A stretch of 64,000 bases of DNA from RCIO01 sp964629765 (GCA_964629765.1 CAZVTK010000007.1:1-64000), one strand, 5' to 3'; positions 1 through 8,677 are shown, counted from the first letter of the stretch. A program made the numbers and translations. The notes: generated from the sequence alone by a model not told the origin.

Positions 1-68
1 ACGTCCAGCGGGCGCACGAGCGAAAGCTGCAGGATGCGGCCAAGGTGTACGACCGTATTGCTGCGTGA
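1..68 (+). CDS. 3' end of an unidentified CDS (cut by window edge)
   Basis: Frame 3 reads 21 codons (ending ...KVYDRIAA) into a TGA at 66-68. The peptide is charged and helix-forming, as in the C-terminus of a small phage protein. Nothing can be said about function. It is followed after 3 nt by the recurrent control motif at 72-89. Confidence 0.55.
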   Translation, partial: VQRAHERKLQDAAKVYDRIAA

Positions 69-71
69 TGT

Positions 72-89
72 GTTGATTTTGACGAGAGA
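72..89 (+). promoter_or_regulatory. Dispersed motif copy upstream of the C5 methyltransferase
   Basis: GTTGATTTTGACGAGAGA lies directly before the methyltransferase ATG at 94. It matches the recurrent element GTTGATTTTNNCGAGAA found before many genes here. The close spacing to the start codon argues for an operator or leader role at this copy. Confidence 0.55.
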
Positions 90-93
90 TTGA

Positions 94-2268
94 ATGCGAC
101 ACGAATCTATCTCCGGCCAGCCGCTTCGCTTCCTGTCTGTATGCAGCGGCATCGAAGCGGCGAGCGTTGCATGGGAGCCTCTTGGCTGGGAGGCGGTCGC
201 CTTTGGCGAGATCGACAAGGCGGCCTCGCGGCTGCTCGCCTACCACTACCCGGATGTGCCGAACCTCGGCGACTTCACCAAGATCCGGCCTGAGACACTC
301 GGGCGCGTCGACATCCTGTGCGGCGGGACGCCGTGCCAGGCGTTCTCCGTCGCCGGCGCGCGGCGCGGCCTCGACGACGAGCGCGGAAATCTATCACTCG
401 AATTTGTGAGGCTTGCGCATGAACTTGCAGACGGAAACGAACTCAGGAACGCCATCTGGGAGAACGTCCCCGGTGTGCTCACCATGGCTGACAATGCATT
501 CGGGTGCTTCCTGGCAGGACTTGTCGGAGCAGATAGCCCCTTCGTTCCAACCGAGCGCAAGCCTATCGACGGAAAGTCAAACCGCTGGTGGAGATGGGCC
601 GCAAAAGAGCGAGTCCACGCCCCAAGGTGGCCAAAGCGCGGCATGGTCTCTGGACCCAAAGGACGTGCCGCGTGGGGTGTCAAAGACGCTCAATACTTCG
701 GATTGGCCCAACGACGCGAGCGTGTGCTCGTTGTCGCAGATTTTGGAACGGGGGCCGATCCCGCCACGGTTCTTTTTGAGCGCGTTGGCGTGCCGTGGAA
801 TCCTCCGGCGCGCGGAGAAGCGCGGGAAGGTGTTGCCGGAACAACTGAGGATGGTGTTGGAGGCCGTAGCTGGCCAGCAGATGTAGCGCCAACACTGAAC
901 GCCGCGTTCGGTGACAAGCAGGGCTTGGAAGACCAACATGCACTTAGCGGGGCTGGCCTGTTTGTGCCGCACGCCATCGGCGTTACCGGCGAGATCAGCC
1001 ACACGCTCAAGGCGGAAGGTGCGGACGCCAGCGAGGACGGGACGGGGCGCGGGACGCCGATTGTTGCTTTCGATACTACGACGATGGTGGCGCAGCAAGT
1101 GGTCGGAACGCTATCTTGCAACACAGGGCCAAATGGGCATGACGCTGGAAATTTCGCCAGCAACCAAGGTGTCGATGCTGGGTATGTGATTCCGGTCGCC
1201 CAAACCGTCGCCATCCGTGGGCGTGAAGGTGGAGCAACTGCGGAACTCGGTGGGGAAATCGCGACTGCCTTGCGCGCTAGCCAAGGCGGCGGGGATAAGC
1301 CGCATGTCCTCACAAGCGCCGTCCGCCGCCTAACACCCAAGGAGTGTGAAAGACTTCAGGGATTTCCCGACAACTTCACCCGCATCCCGGTCAAATGGTA
1401 CGCCACCAAAAAGGTGACGAAGAACCGTCCCGACGATATGTGGGAGCCGGACCCGAACGGCGGCTGGTGGTTGATGCAAGCCGACGGGCCGCGCTACAAG
1501 CAGCTTGGCAACTCATGGGCCGTTCCGAAATTCCGCTGGCTTGGCTTCCGCATCATGAACCTCATGCCGCAGAATACAGTCTCGGCACCCGCTCCGATCT
1601 CGGGCGCCAAGATTGTTGAGAATAACGAGAAAATACTCTCGACAAAACACAACAAACCGTTTACGTTCACTCCAACCAGAAAAGAGGCAGACATGTTTCG
1701 CATCGAAATAACGGCCGGCTCACCGACTGAGCTTGTGGAGGCAATCCGCGCCCTGGCGCCACTTGCAGGAATTATCCCCGAACCCATCACCATCGACGCC
1801 GACCCGGCGCCTGCCCCGCAGGCGGTCGAGCCAGCGCCCGTGGCCACCGAAGTCAAGACCCGCAAGCCGCGCGCCAAAAAGGAAGAGGCGGCTTCTGTTG
1901 CCTCGAGTGTTGAAAGTGCCGAGAAACCAGGCGTCGCACAACTCGACATCGAGCAGGCGATCGCCGATAAGTCGGTCGAGCCGGTAGAAGTCGGCGACGA
2001 GCAAGACCCCGCGGGCCGTATTGCTGCGGCGGTTGAAACGGCAGCCGGCGAGCCGTTCACCATGACCCGCGCGGAGCTCAAGGACTGGCTCATTCGCGGC
2101 TACCTGGTGGACTGCATCCCCTCGCAGAATGATCGGCCGGCGGCCTTCAAGGCGCTCTGCGAGGAGAACGGCTTCAAGAACTTCACCGAGACGCCGGACG
2201 ACAAGCTGCCAGCACTCAAGGCGCTCGCCGACCAGAAGATCAAGCAATTCAAGGATGGAGGTAAGTGA
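94..2268 (+). CDS. DNA (cytosine-5) methyltransferase with in-frame C-terminal extension
   Basis: Methylates C5 of cytosine in a short target, probably protecting phage DNA from host restriction. Motif I is SVCSGIEAA near residue 16, the catalytic PCQ is at about 80-82, ENV at 123-125, QRR at 206-208, motif IX is RRLTPKECERLQGFP, and motif X has GNS at 472-474. The region between VIII and IX holds glycine-rich repeats like the target-recognition region of phage Dcm-type enzymes. Homology should end near residue 500. The remaining ~220 residues look like a second protein read in frame through what resembles an intergenic region (motif copy at 1615-1632, ATG at 1693). At 724 aa it is longer than is usual for phage enzymes. 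The 3' end overlaps the next gene's GTG. Confidence 0.85.
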   Translation: MRHESISGQPLRFLSVCSGIEAASVAWEPLGWEAVAFGEIDKAASRLLAYHYPDVPNLGDFTKIRPETLGRVDILCGGTPCQAFSVAGARRGLDDERGNLSLEFVRLAHELADGNELRNAIWENVPGVLTMADNAFGCFLAGLVGADSPFVPTERKPIDGKSNRWWRWAAKERVHAPRWPKRGMVSGPKGRAAWGVKDAQYFGLAQRRERVLVVADFGTGADPATVLFERVGVPWNPPARGEAREGVAGTTEDGVGGRSWPADVAPTLNAAFGDKQGLEDQHALSGAGLFVPHAIGVTGEISHTLKAEGADASEDGTGRGTPIVAFDTTTMVAQQVVGTLSCNTGPNGHDAGNFASNQGVDAGYVIPVAQTVAIRGREGGATAELGGEIATALRASQGGGDKPHVLTSAVRRLTPKECERLQGFPDNFTRIPVKWYATKKVTKNRPDDMWEPDPNGGWWLMQADGPRYKQLGNSWAVPKFRWLGFRIMNLMPQNTVSAPAPISGAKIVENNEKILSTKHNKPFTFTPTRKEADMFRIEITAGSPTELVEAIRALAPLAGIIPEPITIDADPAPAPQAVEPAPVATEVKTRKPRAKKEEAASVASSVESAEKPGVAQLDIEQAIADKSVEPVEVGDEQDPAGRIAAAVETAAGEPFTMTRAELKDWLIRGYLVDCIPSQNDRPAAFKALCEENGFKNFTETPDDKLPALKALADQKIKQFKDGGK
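1615..1632 (+). promoter_or_regulatory. Dispersed motif copy inside the methyltransferase ORF
   Basis: GTTGAGAATAACGAGAAA matches the recurrent element, but lies inside an open reading frame between the methyltransferase domain and the ATG at 1693. A reverse-oriented variant (rc GTTGTGTTTTGTCGAGAG) follows at 1636-1653. This supports a separate downstream gene. Confidence 0.45.
1693..2268 (+). CDS. Probable separate protein encoded in the 3' part of the methyltransferase ORF
   Basis: An ATG at 1693 with a GAGG-type ribosome site gives a 191-aa product, MFRIEITAGSPTELVEAIRAL..., in the same frame as the methyltransferase. It has a folded-looking start, an Ala/Pro-rich linker (about residues 33-90), and a C-terminal helical domain beginning near TMTRAELKDWLIRG. 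The linker suggests two domains. Function unknown; the composition resembles accessory proteins in phage replication operons. Either it is a fused domain of the methyltransferase or, as the upstream motif copy suggests, an independent gene whose upstream spacer happens to be open. Confidence 0.45.
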   Translation: MFRIEITAGSPTELVEAIRALAPLAGIIPEPITIDADPAPAPQAVEPAPVATEVKTRKPRAKKEEAASVASSVESAEKPGVAQLDIEQAIADKSVEPVEVGDEQDPAGRIAAAVETAAGEPFTMTRAELKDWLIRGYLVDCIPSQNDRPAAFKALCEENGFKNFTETPDDKLPALKALADQKIKQFKDGGK

Positions 2269-2270
2269 CC

Positions 2271-2732
2271 ATGGACCTGGCCGAGTTCAATTATGACGGC
2301 GAGCCGTACCCAATCCCCCAGCACGTCTTCGACAGTCTTGTCGAGAAATACGTCAGCGGTGGCACATTCAGTGAGCGCGAGAAGACGCTCTGGGACTACC
2401 TGACGGAGGTCAATGAGGTCGCGCTCGCTGAGCGCCAGTTGATGCTTGTCGAGGCGGCGGACAATCTCGACGTGTCCGACGAGCAGCTTGAGGCGTTCTG
2501 CATGACGTCTGATGAGCCCACCGTCGGCGAAGATCCGTATGCGTGGAAGGCTCATGATGGCGGCGAGCGTCCGGTGCCGGCCGACACGCAGGTGCTTGTT
2601 CGGCTTCGTGACGGCTCCGATATGTTCCTCCTCCGCGCGAGTGCCGTAATTTGGCGTTGGGACGAAGATGCCTTCGAGGACTGCAACATCGTCGCCTACC
2701 GCCTCGTGCGGCCGGCGGAGCTCGCATCCTGA
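2271..2732 (+). CDS. Hypothetical acidic phage protein
   Basis: 153 aa. The ATG at 2271 is preferred over the overlapping GTG at 2265 because GGAGGT ends 8 nt before it. The N-terminal half is helical and acidic. The C-terminal ~60 residues (HDGGERPVPADTQVLVRLRDG...) resemble a small beta-rich module common in phage proteins of unknown role. It ends in TGATG, coupling it to the next gene. Confidence 0.7.
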   Translation: MDLAEFNYDGEPYPIPQHVFDSLVEKYVSGGTFSEREKTLWDYLTEVNEVALAERQLMLVEAADNLDVSDEQLEAFCMTSDEPTVGEDPYAWKAHDGGERPVPADTQVLVRLRDGSDMFLLRASAVIWRWDEDAFEDCNIVAYRLVRPAELAS

Positions 2733-2971
2733 TGCTGCGCCGGGCCATCAACGCCTTCCAGCGCGTGTTGATGAAGGAGGCCGCGGCGGACACCCGCCTC
2801 GGCACTCCCTCTACCGACGAGGGCCACGCGGCTCGCCGCAAGAACGCCATGGCCGCGATGACGGGCGGGCGTGGGTTCCGCGAGGATCGGCGAGGTGAGC
2901 CGGGCTGGGGAATTGCTGCGCTCCGCGACGCTATCGAGCAGCGTCAGCATCTAGCGGGAGGCGCGTCGTGA
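2732..2971 (+). CDS. Small hypothetical protein
   Basis: 79 aa, starting at an ATG overlapping the upstream TGA and ending in a GTGA overlap with the DUF2800 gene. It is rich in Arg, Ala and Gly, with a short Gly-rich stretch (MTGGRGFRED). No family recognised. Translational coupling on both sides supports it being real. Confidence 0.6.
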   Translation: MLRRAINAFQRVLMKEAAADTRLGTPSTDEGHAARRKNAMAAMTGGRGFREDRRGEPGWGIAALRDAIEQRQHLAGGAS

Positions 2972-4281
2972 ACGAGGCTCACACCTCCCGAGCGCATGCC
3001 ACTTTGGCACCCTCCGCAGCAAAACGCTGGCTCAACTGCCCCGGCAGCGTCAAGTTGTCGGAAGGTATCCCGAACACGACCAGCGTTTTCGCGGCCGAAG
3101 GTACGGCGGCTCATGAACTTGCGGCGCACTGCCTGGAGACCGGCGACGACCCGTCGACGTTCATTGACATGTGGGTCGACATCAAGGCGAAGGATTCGTC
3201 TGCCCGCTTTGTTGATTTAGACGAGCCGCCAGACGAAGACCTGCGCTACTTCCCGGTTACCGAAGAAATGACCGACGCGGTGGCTATGTATGTCGAGCAC
3301 GTCAAGTCGCTCGCCGCGCGGGCCAAGGGTGAGGTGCTTGTTGAGAGCGAGCAACGTCTCGACATGACGCACCTGCATCCGTCAATCTTCGGCACCGGCG
3401 ACGCCACCGTGCTGGACATCGAGGCGCGGCATTTGCACGTCATAGATCTCAAATACGGGAAGGGTGTCGCGGTCGACGCGGACGAAAACCCGCAGTTGAT
3501 TCTGTACGCCGCTGGTGCCGCGCGCCGGCACCACAACCACAACATCGAGCGTTTGACGGTGTGGATTGTGCAGCCGCGCGCCGCGCACACCAAGGGCGCG
3601 ATCCGTGACTTCGACCTCGACCTCATCGATCTCTTCGAGCACGAGGACAAGTTCGCTGAAGGCGCAAAGCGCACCGACGAGGCGGCTGAGAGCTACGAAG
3701 CTATGGGCACCGACGGCCTCGGTGCCGAATGGGAGGCCACGTACCTCGCCGCCGGCGAGTGGTGCCGCTTCTGCCCCGCCTACGGCTTGTGTCCGGCTGC
3801 CCGGCAGGACGCCTACGACGCGGCCATGTACGAGGATGACGGTGTGACGCTGCTAGACCCCGAGAAGATGACGCTCGAGCAGTTGAGCGAGGCGCTGACG
3901 CGCCGCGAGCGCATCAAGAATTGGGCCGACGCCGTGGCCGCCCTTGGCCATAAGGTGGCTGAAGGCGGACAGCAGATCCCCGGTTTCAAGCTTGTCGCCA
4001 AGCGCGCCATCCGCAAGTGGAAGGACGCCGCCGAGGCAGAGGAACACTTGATGCTGCTCGGGCACGCCAAGACGGACATCTATGCTGAGCCTAAGCTGCA
4101 GACGCCGGCCAAGCTGGAACGGCTGTTTCCCGGCAAGAACAAGGACGAGCGCCAGGCCGCCATGGCCGACCTCGTCGAGAAGAAATCGAGCGGGACCAAC
4201 CTGGCCCCGGACGATGACCCTCGGCCAGCAGTCAAGAAGGACGACGGCTCGTCGCTCTTCGAAGCTGTCGAGGATTTGTAG
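2968..4281 (+). CDS. DUF2800 protein, PD-(D/E)XK (RecB/Cas4-like) nuclease fold
   Basis: 437 aa. Members are phage proteins with a RecB-type nuclease fold, probably processing DNA ends in replication or recombination. Visible core: GTAAHELAAH near residue 50, GTGDATVLD (acidic motif), VIDLKYGKG (D-x-K), NPQLILYA (Q-x3-Y). A CRFCPAYGLCPA cysteine cluster could hold an Fe-S site as in AddB/Cas4 relatives. The usual neighbour, DUF2815, follows immediately. Start GTG at 2968 overlaps the previous stop. Confidence 0.85.
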   Translation: MNEAHTSRAHATLAPSAAKRWLNCPGSVKLSEGIPNTTSVFAAEGTAAHELAAHCLETGDDPSTFIDMWVDIKAKDSSARFVDLDEPPDEDLRYFPVTEEMTDAVAMYVEHVKSLAARAKGEVLVESEQRLDMTHLHPSIFGTGDATVLDIEARHLHVIDLKYGKGVAVDADENPQLILYAAGAARRHHNHNIERLTVWIVQPRAAHTKGAIRDFDLDLIDLFEHEDKFAEGAKRTDEAAESYEAMGTDGLGAEWEATYLAAGEWCRFCPAYGLCPAARQDAYDAAMYEDDGVTLLDPEKMTLEQLSEALTRRERIKNWADAVAALGHKVAEGGQQIPGFKLVAKRAIRKWKDAAEAEEHLMLLGHAKTDIYAEPKLQTPAKLERLFPGKNKDERQAAMADLVEKKSSGTNLAPDDDPRPAVKKDDGSSLFEAVEDL

Positions 4282-4329
4282 GCGGGCAGTAAAGCCGTCA
4301 CAGCACCTAAGAGCCCATTGGAGACTAGA

Positions 4330-5016
4330 ATGTCAAAACTTGCAATGATCAAAGAGAAGTACGCTTCCTACCTGACGTCCAGCCTTTTCGAGGACAACAA
4401 GGGCAACATAAACGCACTGTTGCCTGTCGGGAGGATGGTCTACCCGGACCTGTTCGTCGCAACAAATGTTAAAGGCGAGACGGATGACTTGAAGAAGCGC
4501 TATCAGATCACGCTTCTGCTTCCCGCAGAAGCGGATATCCGCGCGCTGCGCGAGCGCATTCAAGCGATCTACGAGAAAGAGGTGCCCGCGGCGCAGCGCA
4601 AATTCACAAAATGGCGCGACCCAATCAGCGACACATCCAGCGAGCCCAGGTTCGCGGAATTCGCCGACGAGTACCCCTTCTTCGTTCGCCCGAACTCGCG
4701 GATGCTAAATAACGACGGCCGCAAGCGCGACCGCCCGGCCATAAAGTACATCAAGGACGGGGCTGTCGTTGAGGCGTCTTCGCCGCCAGATGACGATTTC
4801 CTGTACAACGGCAGGTGGGCGCGGGTGTGTGTCAACCCTTATTGGTATCCAGCGAAGCAAGGGCCGGCGGGGGTGTCGCTAGCGCTCTTGAGCACTCAGG
4901 TGCTTTGGAACGACCGTAAGCTCCAGGTGGGCGCGGGCGGCATCGCCGATACTTCCTCGCAATACGAGGTCGTCGAGGGCTTGGACGAAACCCCGGAAGT
5001 GGATGAGTACGCATGA
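4330..5016 (+). CDS. DUF2815 protein, ssDNA-binding-like
   Basis: 228 aa. DUF2815 proteins are OB-fold-type ssDNA-binding proteins (T7 gp2.5 type) that accompany DUF2800 and family A polymerases in phages. Signature stretches are FVATNVKGETDDLKKRYQIT and a later WNDRKLQVGAGG. The acidic tail (DETPEVDEYA) fits an SSB-like protein-contact tail. ATG at 4330 is chosen over an upstream TTG. The 3' end overlaps gapR by 4 nt. Confidence 0.8.
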   Translation: MSKLAMIKEKYASYLTSSLFEDNKGNINALLPVGRMVYPDLFVATNVKGETDDLKKRYQITLLLPAEADIRALRERIQAIYEKEVPAAQRKFTKWRDPISDTSSEPRFAEFADEYPFFVRPNSRMLNNDGRKRDRPAIKYIKDGAVVEASSPPDDDFLYNGRWARVCVNPYWYPAKQGPAGVSLALLSTQVLWNDRKLQVGAGGIADTSSQYEVVEGLDETPEVDEYA

Positions 5017-5294
5017 GTGGCATCGGTCACAACAGCGGTGACGACGTGACCGAGGCGTCGCAGACGGTGGCGGCCGGCCAACTCCGTTCGCTGATAGAAC
5101 GGGTGGAGAGGCTTGAAGCTGAGAAGAAGGACTTGGCCACCGACATCCGTGAAATCTACATCGAGGCCAAGAGCAATGGCTTCGACACCAAGGCCATGCG
5201 CACCATCGTTCGCATGCGTAAGAAAGATAAAGCCGAGCGCGAAGAAGAGGCGGCAATCCTCGAACTCTATCTGGCCGCGCTCGGCATGATTTAA
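5013..5294 (+). CDS. gapR: GapR-family DNA-binding protein (DUF2312)
   Basis: 93 aa. GapR of Caulobacter and other alphaproteobacteria clamps overtwisted DNA ahead of replication and transcription and helps topoisomerases. The match is very close over the whole domain: coiled-coil (LRSLIERVERLEAEKKDLA), the KSNGFDTKAMRTIVRMRKKD basic region, and an acidic LELYLAALGMI end. The GIGHNSG-type N-terminus is also typical. It lies between the ssDNA-binding protein and an exonuclease, so it probably manages supercoiling on phage DNA or rewires host nucleoid control. A terminator follows. Confidence 0.85.
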   Translation: MSGIGHNSGDDVTEASQTVAAGQLRSLIERVERLEAEKKDLATDIREIYIEAKSNGFDTKAMRTIVRMRKKDKAEREEEAAILELYLAALGMI

Positions 5295-5305
5295 AACGAA
5301 ACACC

Positions 5306-5340
5306 CGACACGGCGGGACTCTGCCCGCCGTGTCGATTTT
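5306..5340 (+). terminator. Rho-independent terminator after gapR
   Basis: A perfect 12-bp stem, CGACACGGCGGG with CCCGCCGTGTCG, closes a 6-nt loop (ACTCTG) and is followed by ATTTTAA. It ends the first early transcription unit. The next motif copy starts inside its 3' arm. Confidence 0.85.
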
Positions 5341-5350
5341 AACGAGAAAA
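5332..5350 (+). promoter_or_regulatory. Dispersed motif copy before the exonuclease gene
   Basis: GTCGATTTTAACGAGAAAA overlaps the terminator's distal arm and abuts the ATG at 5351. It is close to the copy before the primase-helicase (63216-63234, minus). Confidence 0.55.
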
Positions 5351-5902
5351 ATGGATCAACAAATGGCCCACATCATGGCGGACCTTGAGACCTTCGGCAC
5401 CAAGCCGGGAAGCGTTCTCCGCAGCATCGGCGCTGCCGTATTCGACCTCGACACGGGCGACGTCGGCAGCACATTCTACAGAAATATCGACCGGGCATCG
5501 TGCGAGGCCATCGGCCTGACGGTCGATCCCTCAACCGAGAAGTGGTGGGCGGAGCAGTCAAAAGAGGCGCAAGATGCCCTCCTTGCCGACCAACGGCCCT
5601 TCGCCGAAGTGGCCACGGCTTTTCACAAGTGGTTCCGCGACAACGGCGGCGTGCAGATTTGGTGTCAGGGCGCCAATTTCGACAGCGTGTTGTGGGAAGC
5701 GGCGGTGGCCAAGGCGTGGCCGAGCAAGAACTTCATTCCCTGGAAATTCTGGAACGTGCGCGACACGCGCACCGTCTACGAGATCGCCGGCTTCAATGAC
5801 AAGTCCGTGCCGCGCGCCGCGACCTACCATAACGCGCTCGACGACTCCCTCCATCAGATCAAGTGCGTGACCGCCGCACTCCAGCAACTCAAATACGTGT
5901 GA
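5351..5902 (+). CDS. DEDD-type 3'-5' exonuclease (Rv2179c-like)
   Basis: 183 aa. Catalytic D-x-E in MADLETFGT (near residue 10), a central CQGANFDSVLWE block with the second Asp, and HNALDDSLHQIKC with the final His/Asp fit RNase-T-like exonucleases of the Rv2179c class, found in many phages for RNA or ssDNA trimming. Start could be 5351 or 5363. It is the first gene after a terminator. Confidence 0.75.
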   Translation: MDQQMAHIMADLETFGTKPGSVLRSIGAAVFDLDTGDVGSTFYRNIDRASCEAIGLTVDPSTEKWWAEQSKEAQDALLADQRPFAEVATAFHKWFRDNGGVQIWCQGANFDSVLWEAAVAKAWPSKNFIPWKFWNVRDTRTVYEIAGFNDKSVPRAATYHNALDDSLHQIKCVTAALQQLKYV

Positions 5903-5911
5903 GGTGTGACC

Positions 5912-6130
5912 ATGTTCGAAACCTACAAGATCACGACTACCCGCGGCGAGGTCCACGCCTTCGGCGTCAATGTCGACGCAGGGAAGCTGGAGGCCGAATT
6001 TATGCCGTGTGCCGGCGGCGAGGTGATCTTCGTCATCACTAAAAATGGGCTGAACGTGGCCATGTTCCCGGCGCGCAACGTCGAGTCCGTTGTCCGCTCG
6101 ATGGACGTAGACGGCGAGGTGGCGTCGTGA
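5912..6130 (+). CDS. Small hypothetical protein
   Basis: 72 aa, ATG at 5912 with GAGGTG just upstream. Predicted beta-rich (FETYKITTTRGEVHAFGV...). No family recognised. Its end overlaps the next gene's GTG by 4 nt. Confidence 0.6.
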   Translation: MFETYKITTTRGEVHAFGVNVDAGKLEAEFMPCAGGEVIFVITKNGLNVAMFPARNVESVVRSMDVDGEVAS

Positions 6131-6684
6131 GCGCCCGCGGCTGGAACCCCACTCTCACCGGCAAGCGTTTCTTCCCGCTGGACCCGCGCGTCGAGGACGT
6201 CGACATCATCGACATCGCGCACGGGTTGGCGCAGACGAACCGCTTCAATCGTCAAGCCAAGTTCCCTTACACGGTCGCTCAACATTCCGTGCTGCTGGCG
6301 GACAACTGCCCCGCGGAGATGGCGCTGCTAGCTCTCATGCACGATGCCCATGAGGCGTATTCGCCCTACGGCGACGTGCCGAGCCCACACAAGACGCCGG
6401 AGGTAGAGGCGGCGGAATCGCTGATCGACCGGGCTATTGCGGCTAAGTTTGACCTGCCATTTCCGATCAAGAACAAAGCCATCGCTGCGTTAGACTTCCG
6501 TATCCTGCTCGATGAAAAAGAGCAGGTCATGACCGTGACGGACCACGACTGGCAACTGCCGGCGGACCTGAAGCCGCTCGGCGTCCAGATCGACCCGTGG
6601 CCATGGGATTTCGCCCGCGAAAAGTTCCTCGACGCCTTCGATCGCTACTCAAAAATATACCGGATGCTGGAGGGCGCGGCATGA
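6127..6684 (+). CDS. HD-domain phosphohydrolase (YfbR-like)
   Basis: 185 aa. Metal-binding HD signature: QHSVLLAD, then LMHDAHEAY, and a later acidic DRAIAAKFDLPF helix. Small phage HD proteins of this type hydrolyse nucleotides (dNMP phosphatase activity is known for YfbR), so a role in phage nucleotide metabolism is inferred. GTG start at 6127 overlaps the previous stop and the stop overlaps the ATG of the next gene. Confidence 0.75.
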   Translation: MSARGWNPTLTGKRFFPLDPRVEDVDIIDIAHGLAQTNRFNRQAKFPYTVAQHSVLLADNCPAEMALLALMHDAHEAYSPYGDVPSPHKTPEVEAAESLIDRAIAAKFDLPFPIKNKAIAALDFRILLDEKEQVMTVTDHDWQLPADLKPLGVQIDPWPWDFAREKFLDAFDRYSKIYRMLEGAA

Positions 6685-7370
6685 AACACGTCGACCCCGA
6701 GAAGTTGAGCCGCGACCAACTTATCGAATACGTCTACAACCTTGAGGCCCGGTTGGAAGAAACCGGCGCCGTGGCCAAGGTGCAATCGACGGCCAACCTG
6801 CAGTATCTGTTCGGCCTCACTCAATCCGAGGCGCGACTCCTGGCCGCGCTTTCTGATGGACGGACGCACAGCAAGGAATCGTTGCTGTCGGCTATGTATT
6901 TCGAGCGTGCCGATGACGCACCCGAAATCAAGATCGTCGACGTGTTCGTCTGCAAGATCCGGCGCAAACTGGTCGGCTACCCTATCCAGATCGACACGAT
7001 TTGGGGTACCGGCCATCGTGTCGTCGACACCGCGCCACTGAAAGCGGCCATGGCTGGCGAGACGGTGGCGCCAGTCGGCGGCGACCGCGCGCCGCCATTC
7101 CACAAACCTGCCGGCGCAAAGGCGCGGCGGCCGTATGGTTCCGTCAAAAACACTGTGCTGGAGCGCCTTGTGGCGATCGCCAAGGACGGTGTCGCGTCGA
7201 TTGCGTCACGGGACATCACGAAGGAACTCGGCAGCGCGTCGGGGTCGGATGTCATCAAGCAGCTTGCGAACACCGGCTACATTGAAATCGTCGGGGGCGC
7301 GTCGAAGCACAGGCGCGGCGAGCCTTGGGAGTTAAGGCTGCTGCCGAAGGCGTACGAGGCCACCGCATGA
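6681..7370 (+). CDS. CtrA/OmpR-type winged-helix DNA-binding protein without receiver domain
   Basis: 229 aa. Residues ~35-120 match the Trans_Reg_C fold (LTQSEARLLAALSDG, VDVFVCKIRRKL, IWGTGHRV), closest in feel to the DNA-binding half of CtrA-type response regulators. A short coiled coil precedes it and there is no receiver domain. The C-terminal half (residues ~155-229) looks like a second winged helix (VLERLVAIAKDG, ASRDITKEL). It could bind CtrA-like sites in the host or control phage genes. Start at the ATG overlapping the upstream TGA. Confidence 0.7.
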   Translation: MKHVDPEKLSRDQLIEYVYNLEARLEETGAVAKVQSTANLQYLFGLTQSEARLLAALSDGRTHSKESLLSAMYFERADDAPEIKIVDVFVCKIRRKLVGYPIQIDTIWGTGHRVVDTAPLKAAMAGETVAPVGGDRAPPFHKPAGAKARRPYGSVKNTVLERLVAIAKDGVASIASRDITKELGSASGSDVIKQLANTGYIEIVGGASKHRRGEPWELRLLPKAYEATA

Positions 7371-8677
7371 TCCTGCACGGCAACTGCCTAGATATCCTCC
7401 CGATGCTCGACGCAGACAGCTTCGACTCGTGCGTGTGTGACCCGCCGTACGGGCTAAGCTTCATGAACAAGCACTGGGACCACGACGTGCCGAGCGTCGA
7501 AATCTGGCGCGAAGTGTACCGTGTCCTGAAGCCCGGCGCGCACTTGCTCGCCTTTTTTGGCACTCGCACCTACCACCGCGGCGTCGTCAACATCGAGGAC
7601 GCGGGCTTCGAGATACGTGACCAGGTGCAGTGGCTCTACGGAAGTGGCTTTCCGAAAAGTCACGACGTGAGTAAGGCGATCGACAAGATGGCCGGGGCGG
7701 AGCGCGAGGTGCTCTCCGAGGGGAAGCCGGTCAAGCGCATGATCCCAGGCGCGGATCAGGACAAGACAGGGTCTTGGATTAAGGACAACGGCCGGGTCTT
7801 CGTCCCGACGGAAACGGCTCCGGCCACCGCCGAGGCCGCCCAATGGGAAGGCTGGGGCACCGCGCTCAAGCCCGCTCACGAGCCTATCGTGGTCGCCCGC
7901 AAGCCGTTGATCGGCACCGTGGCCGAGAACGTTCTGGCGTATGGAGTCGGCGGGCTGAACATCGATGGGTGTCGGGTCGAGACTGCCGACGATCTTAACG
8001 GCGGGGCCTATTCGCAGGAGCGCAAGCCGAGCGATAGCGAGTGGGTTAAGCACGGCGGCACCATCCACAGTTACGCCGGCAAGAACTACGAGCAGCCCGA
8101 AGGCCGCTGGCCCGCCAACATCATCCACGACGGCAGCGACGAAGTGCTGGCGGCTTTCCCGGTGACGACCAGTGGAGCCATGAAGCGTGTCGTCGAAGCC
8201 TATGACGGGGAAAGCGCGACAGGATTCTTACGGGGCCGCAGCGGGCCGCATAACCAACACGGGGGTAGCGGCAGCGCTGCACGCTTCTTCTATTGTGCTA
8301 AAAGTTCAAAATCCGACCGCGACGACGGACTAGCCGAGTTTGCCGCAAAACCAAGCGCCGCGAGCGAGTTCCGGCCCAACCACACCGAGAAGGCCGAGCA
8401 GGGCGAAGACGGAAACCCCTACGGCCGCTGGAAGCCGCCGAAGAACCACCACCCAACGGTCAAGCCGACGGACCTCATGCGCTACCTGTGCCGGCTGGTT
8501 ACGCCGCCAGGCGGGAAGGTGCTCGACCCGTTCGCCGGAAGCGGCAGCACCGGGCGCGGTGCCGTGCTGGAAGGCTTCCAGTTCACCGGCATCGAAATGT
8601 CCGAAGAGTTCGTCGAGATAGCTCGGGCCAGGATCGCCGCGGCGCGCAAGCGCTACGAGGATGAGGTTTACCTGTGA
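7367..8677 (+). CDS. N4/N6-type site-specific DNA methyltransferase
   Basis: 436 aa. Catalytic DPPYG is at residues ~25-29 (SCVCDPPYGLSF) and the SAM-binding FAGSGSTGRGA near residue 390, the beta-class order. The central ~250 residues are a large variable region (target recognition), including a conserved HPTVKPTDLMRYLCRL block before the SAM motif. It is not obviously the GANTC enzyme CcrM. With the C5 methyltransferase it gives the phage two DNA-modifying enzymes. ATG at 7367 in an ATGA overlap. Confidence 0.85.
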   Translation: MILHGNCLDILPMLDADSFDSCVCDPPYGLSFMNKHWDHDVPSVEIWREVYRVLKPGAHLLAFFGTRTYHRGVVNIEDAGFEIRDQVQWLYGSGFPKSHDVSKAIDKMAGAEREVLSEGKPVKRMIPGADQDKTGSWIKDNGRVFVPTETAPATAEAAQWEGWGTALKPAHEPIVVARKPLIGTVAENVLAYGVGGLNIDGCRVETADDLNGGAYSQERKPSDSEWVKHGGTIHSYAGKNYEQPEGRWPANIIHDGSDEVLAAFPVTTSGAMKRVVEAYDGESATGFLRGRSGPHNQHGGSGSAARFFYCAKSSKSDRDDGLAEFAAKPSAASEFRPNHTEKAEQGEDGNPYGRWKPPKNHHPTVKPTDLMRYLCRLVTPPGGKVLDPFAGSGSTGRGAVLEGFQFTGIEMSEEFVEIARARIAAARKRYEDEVYL

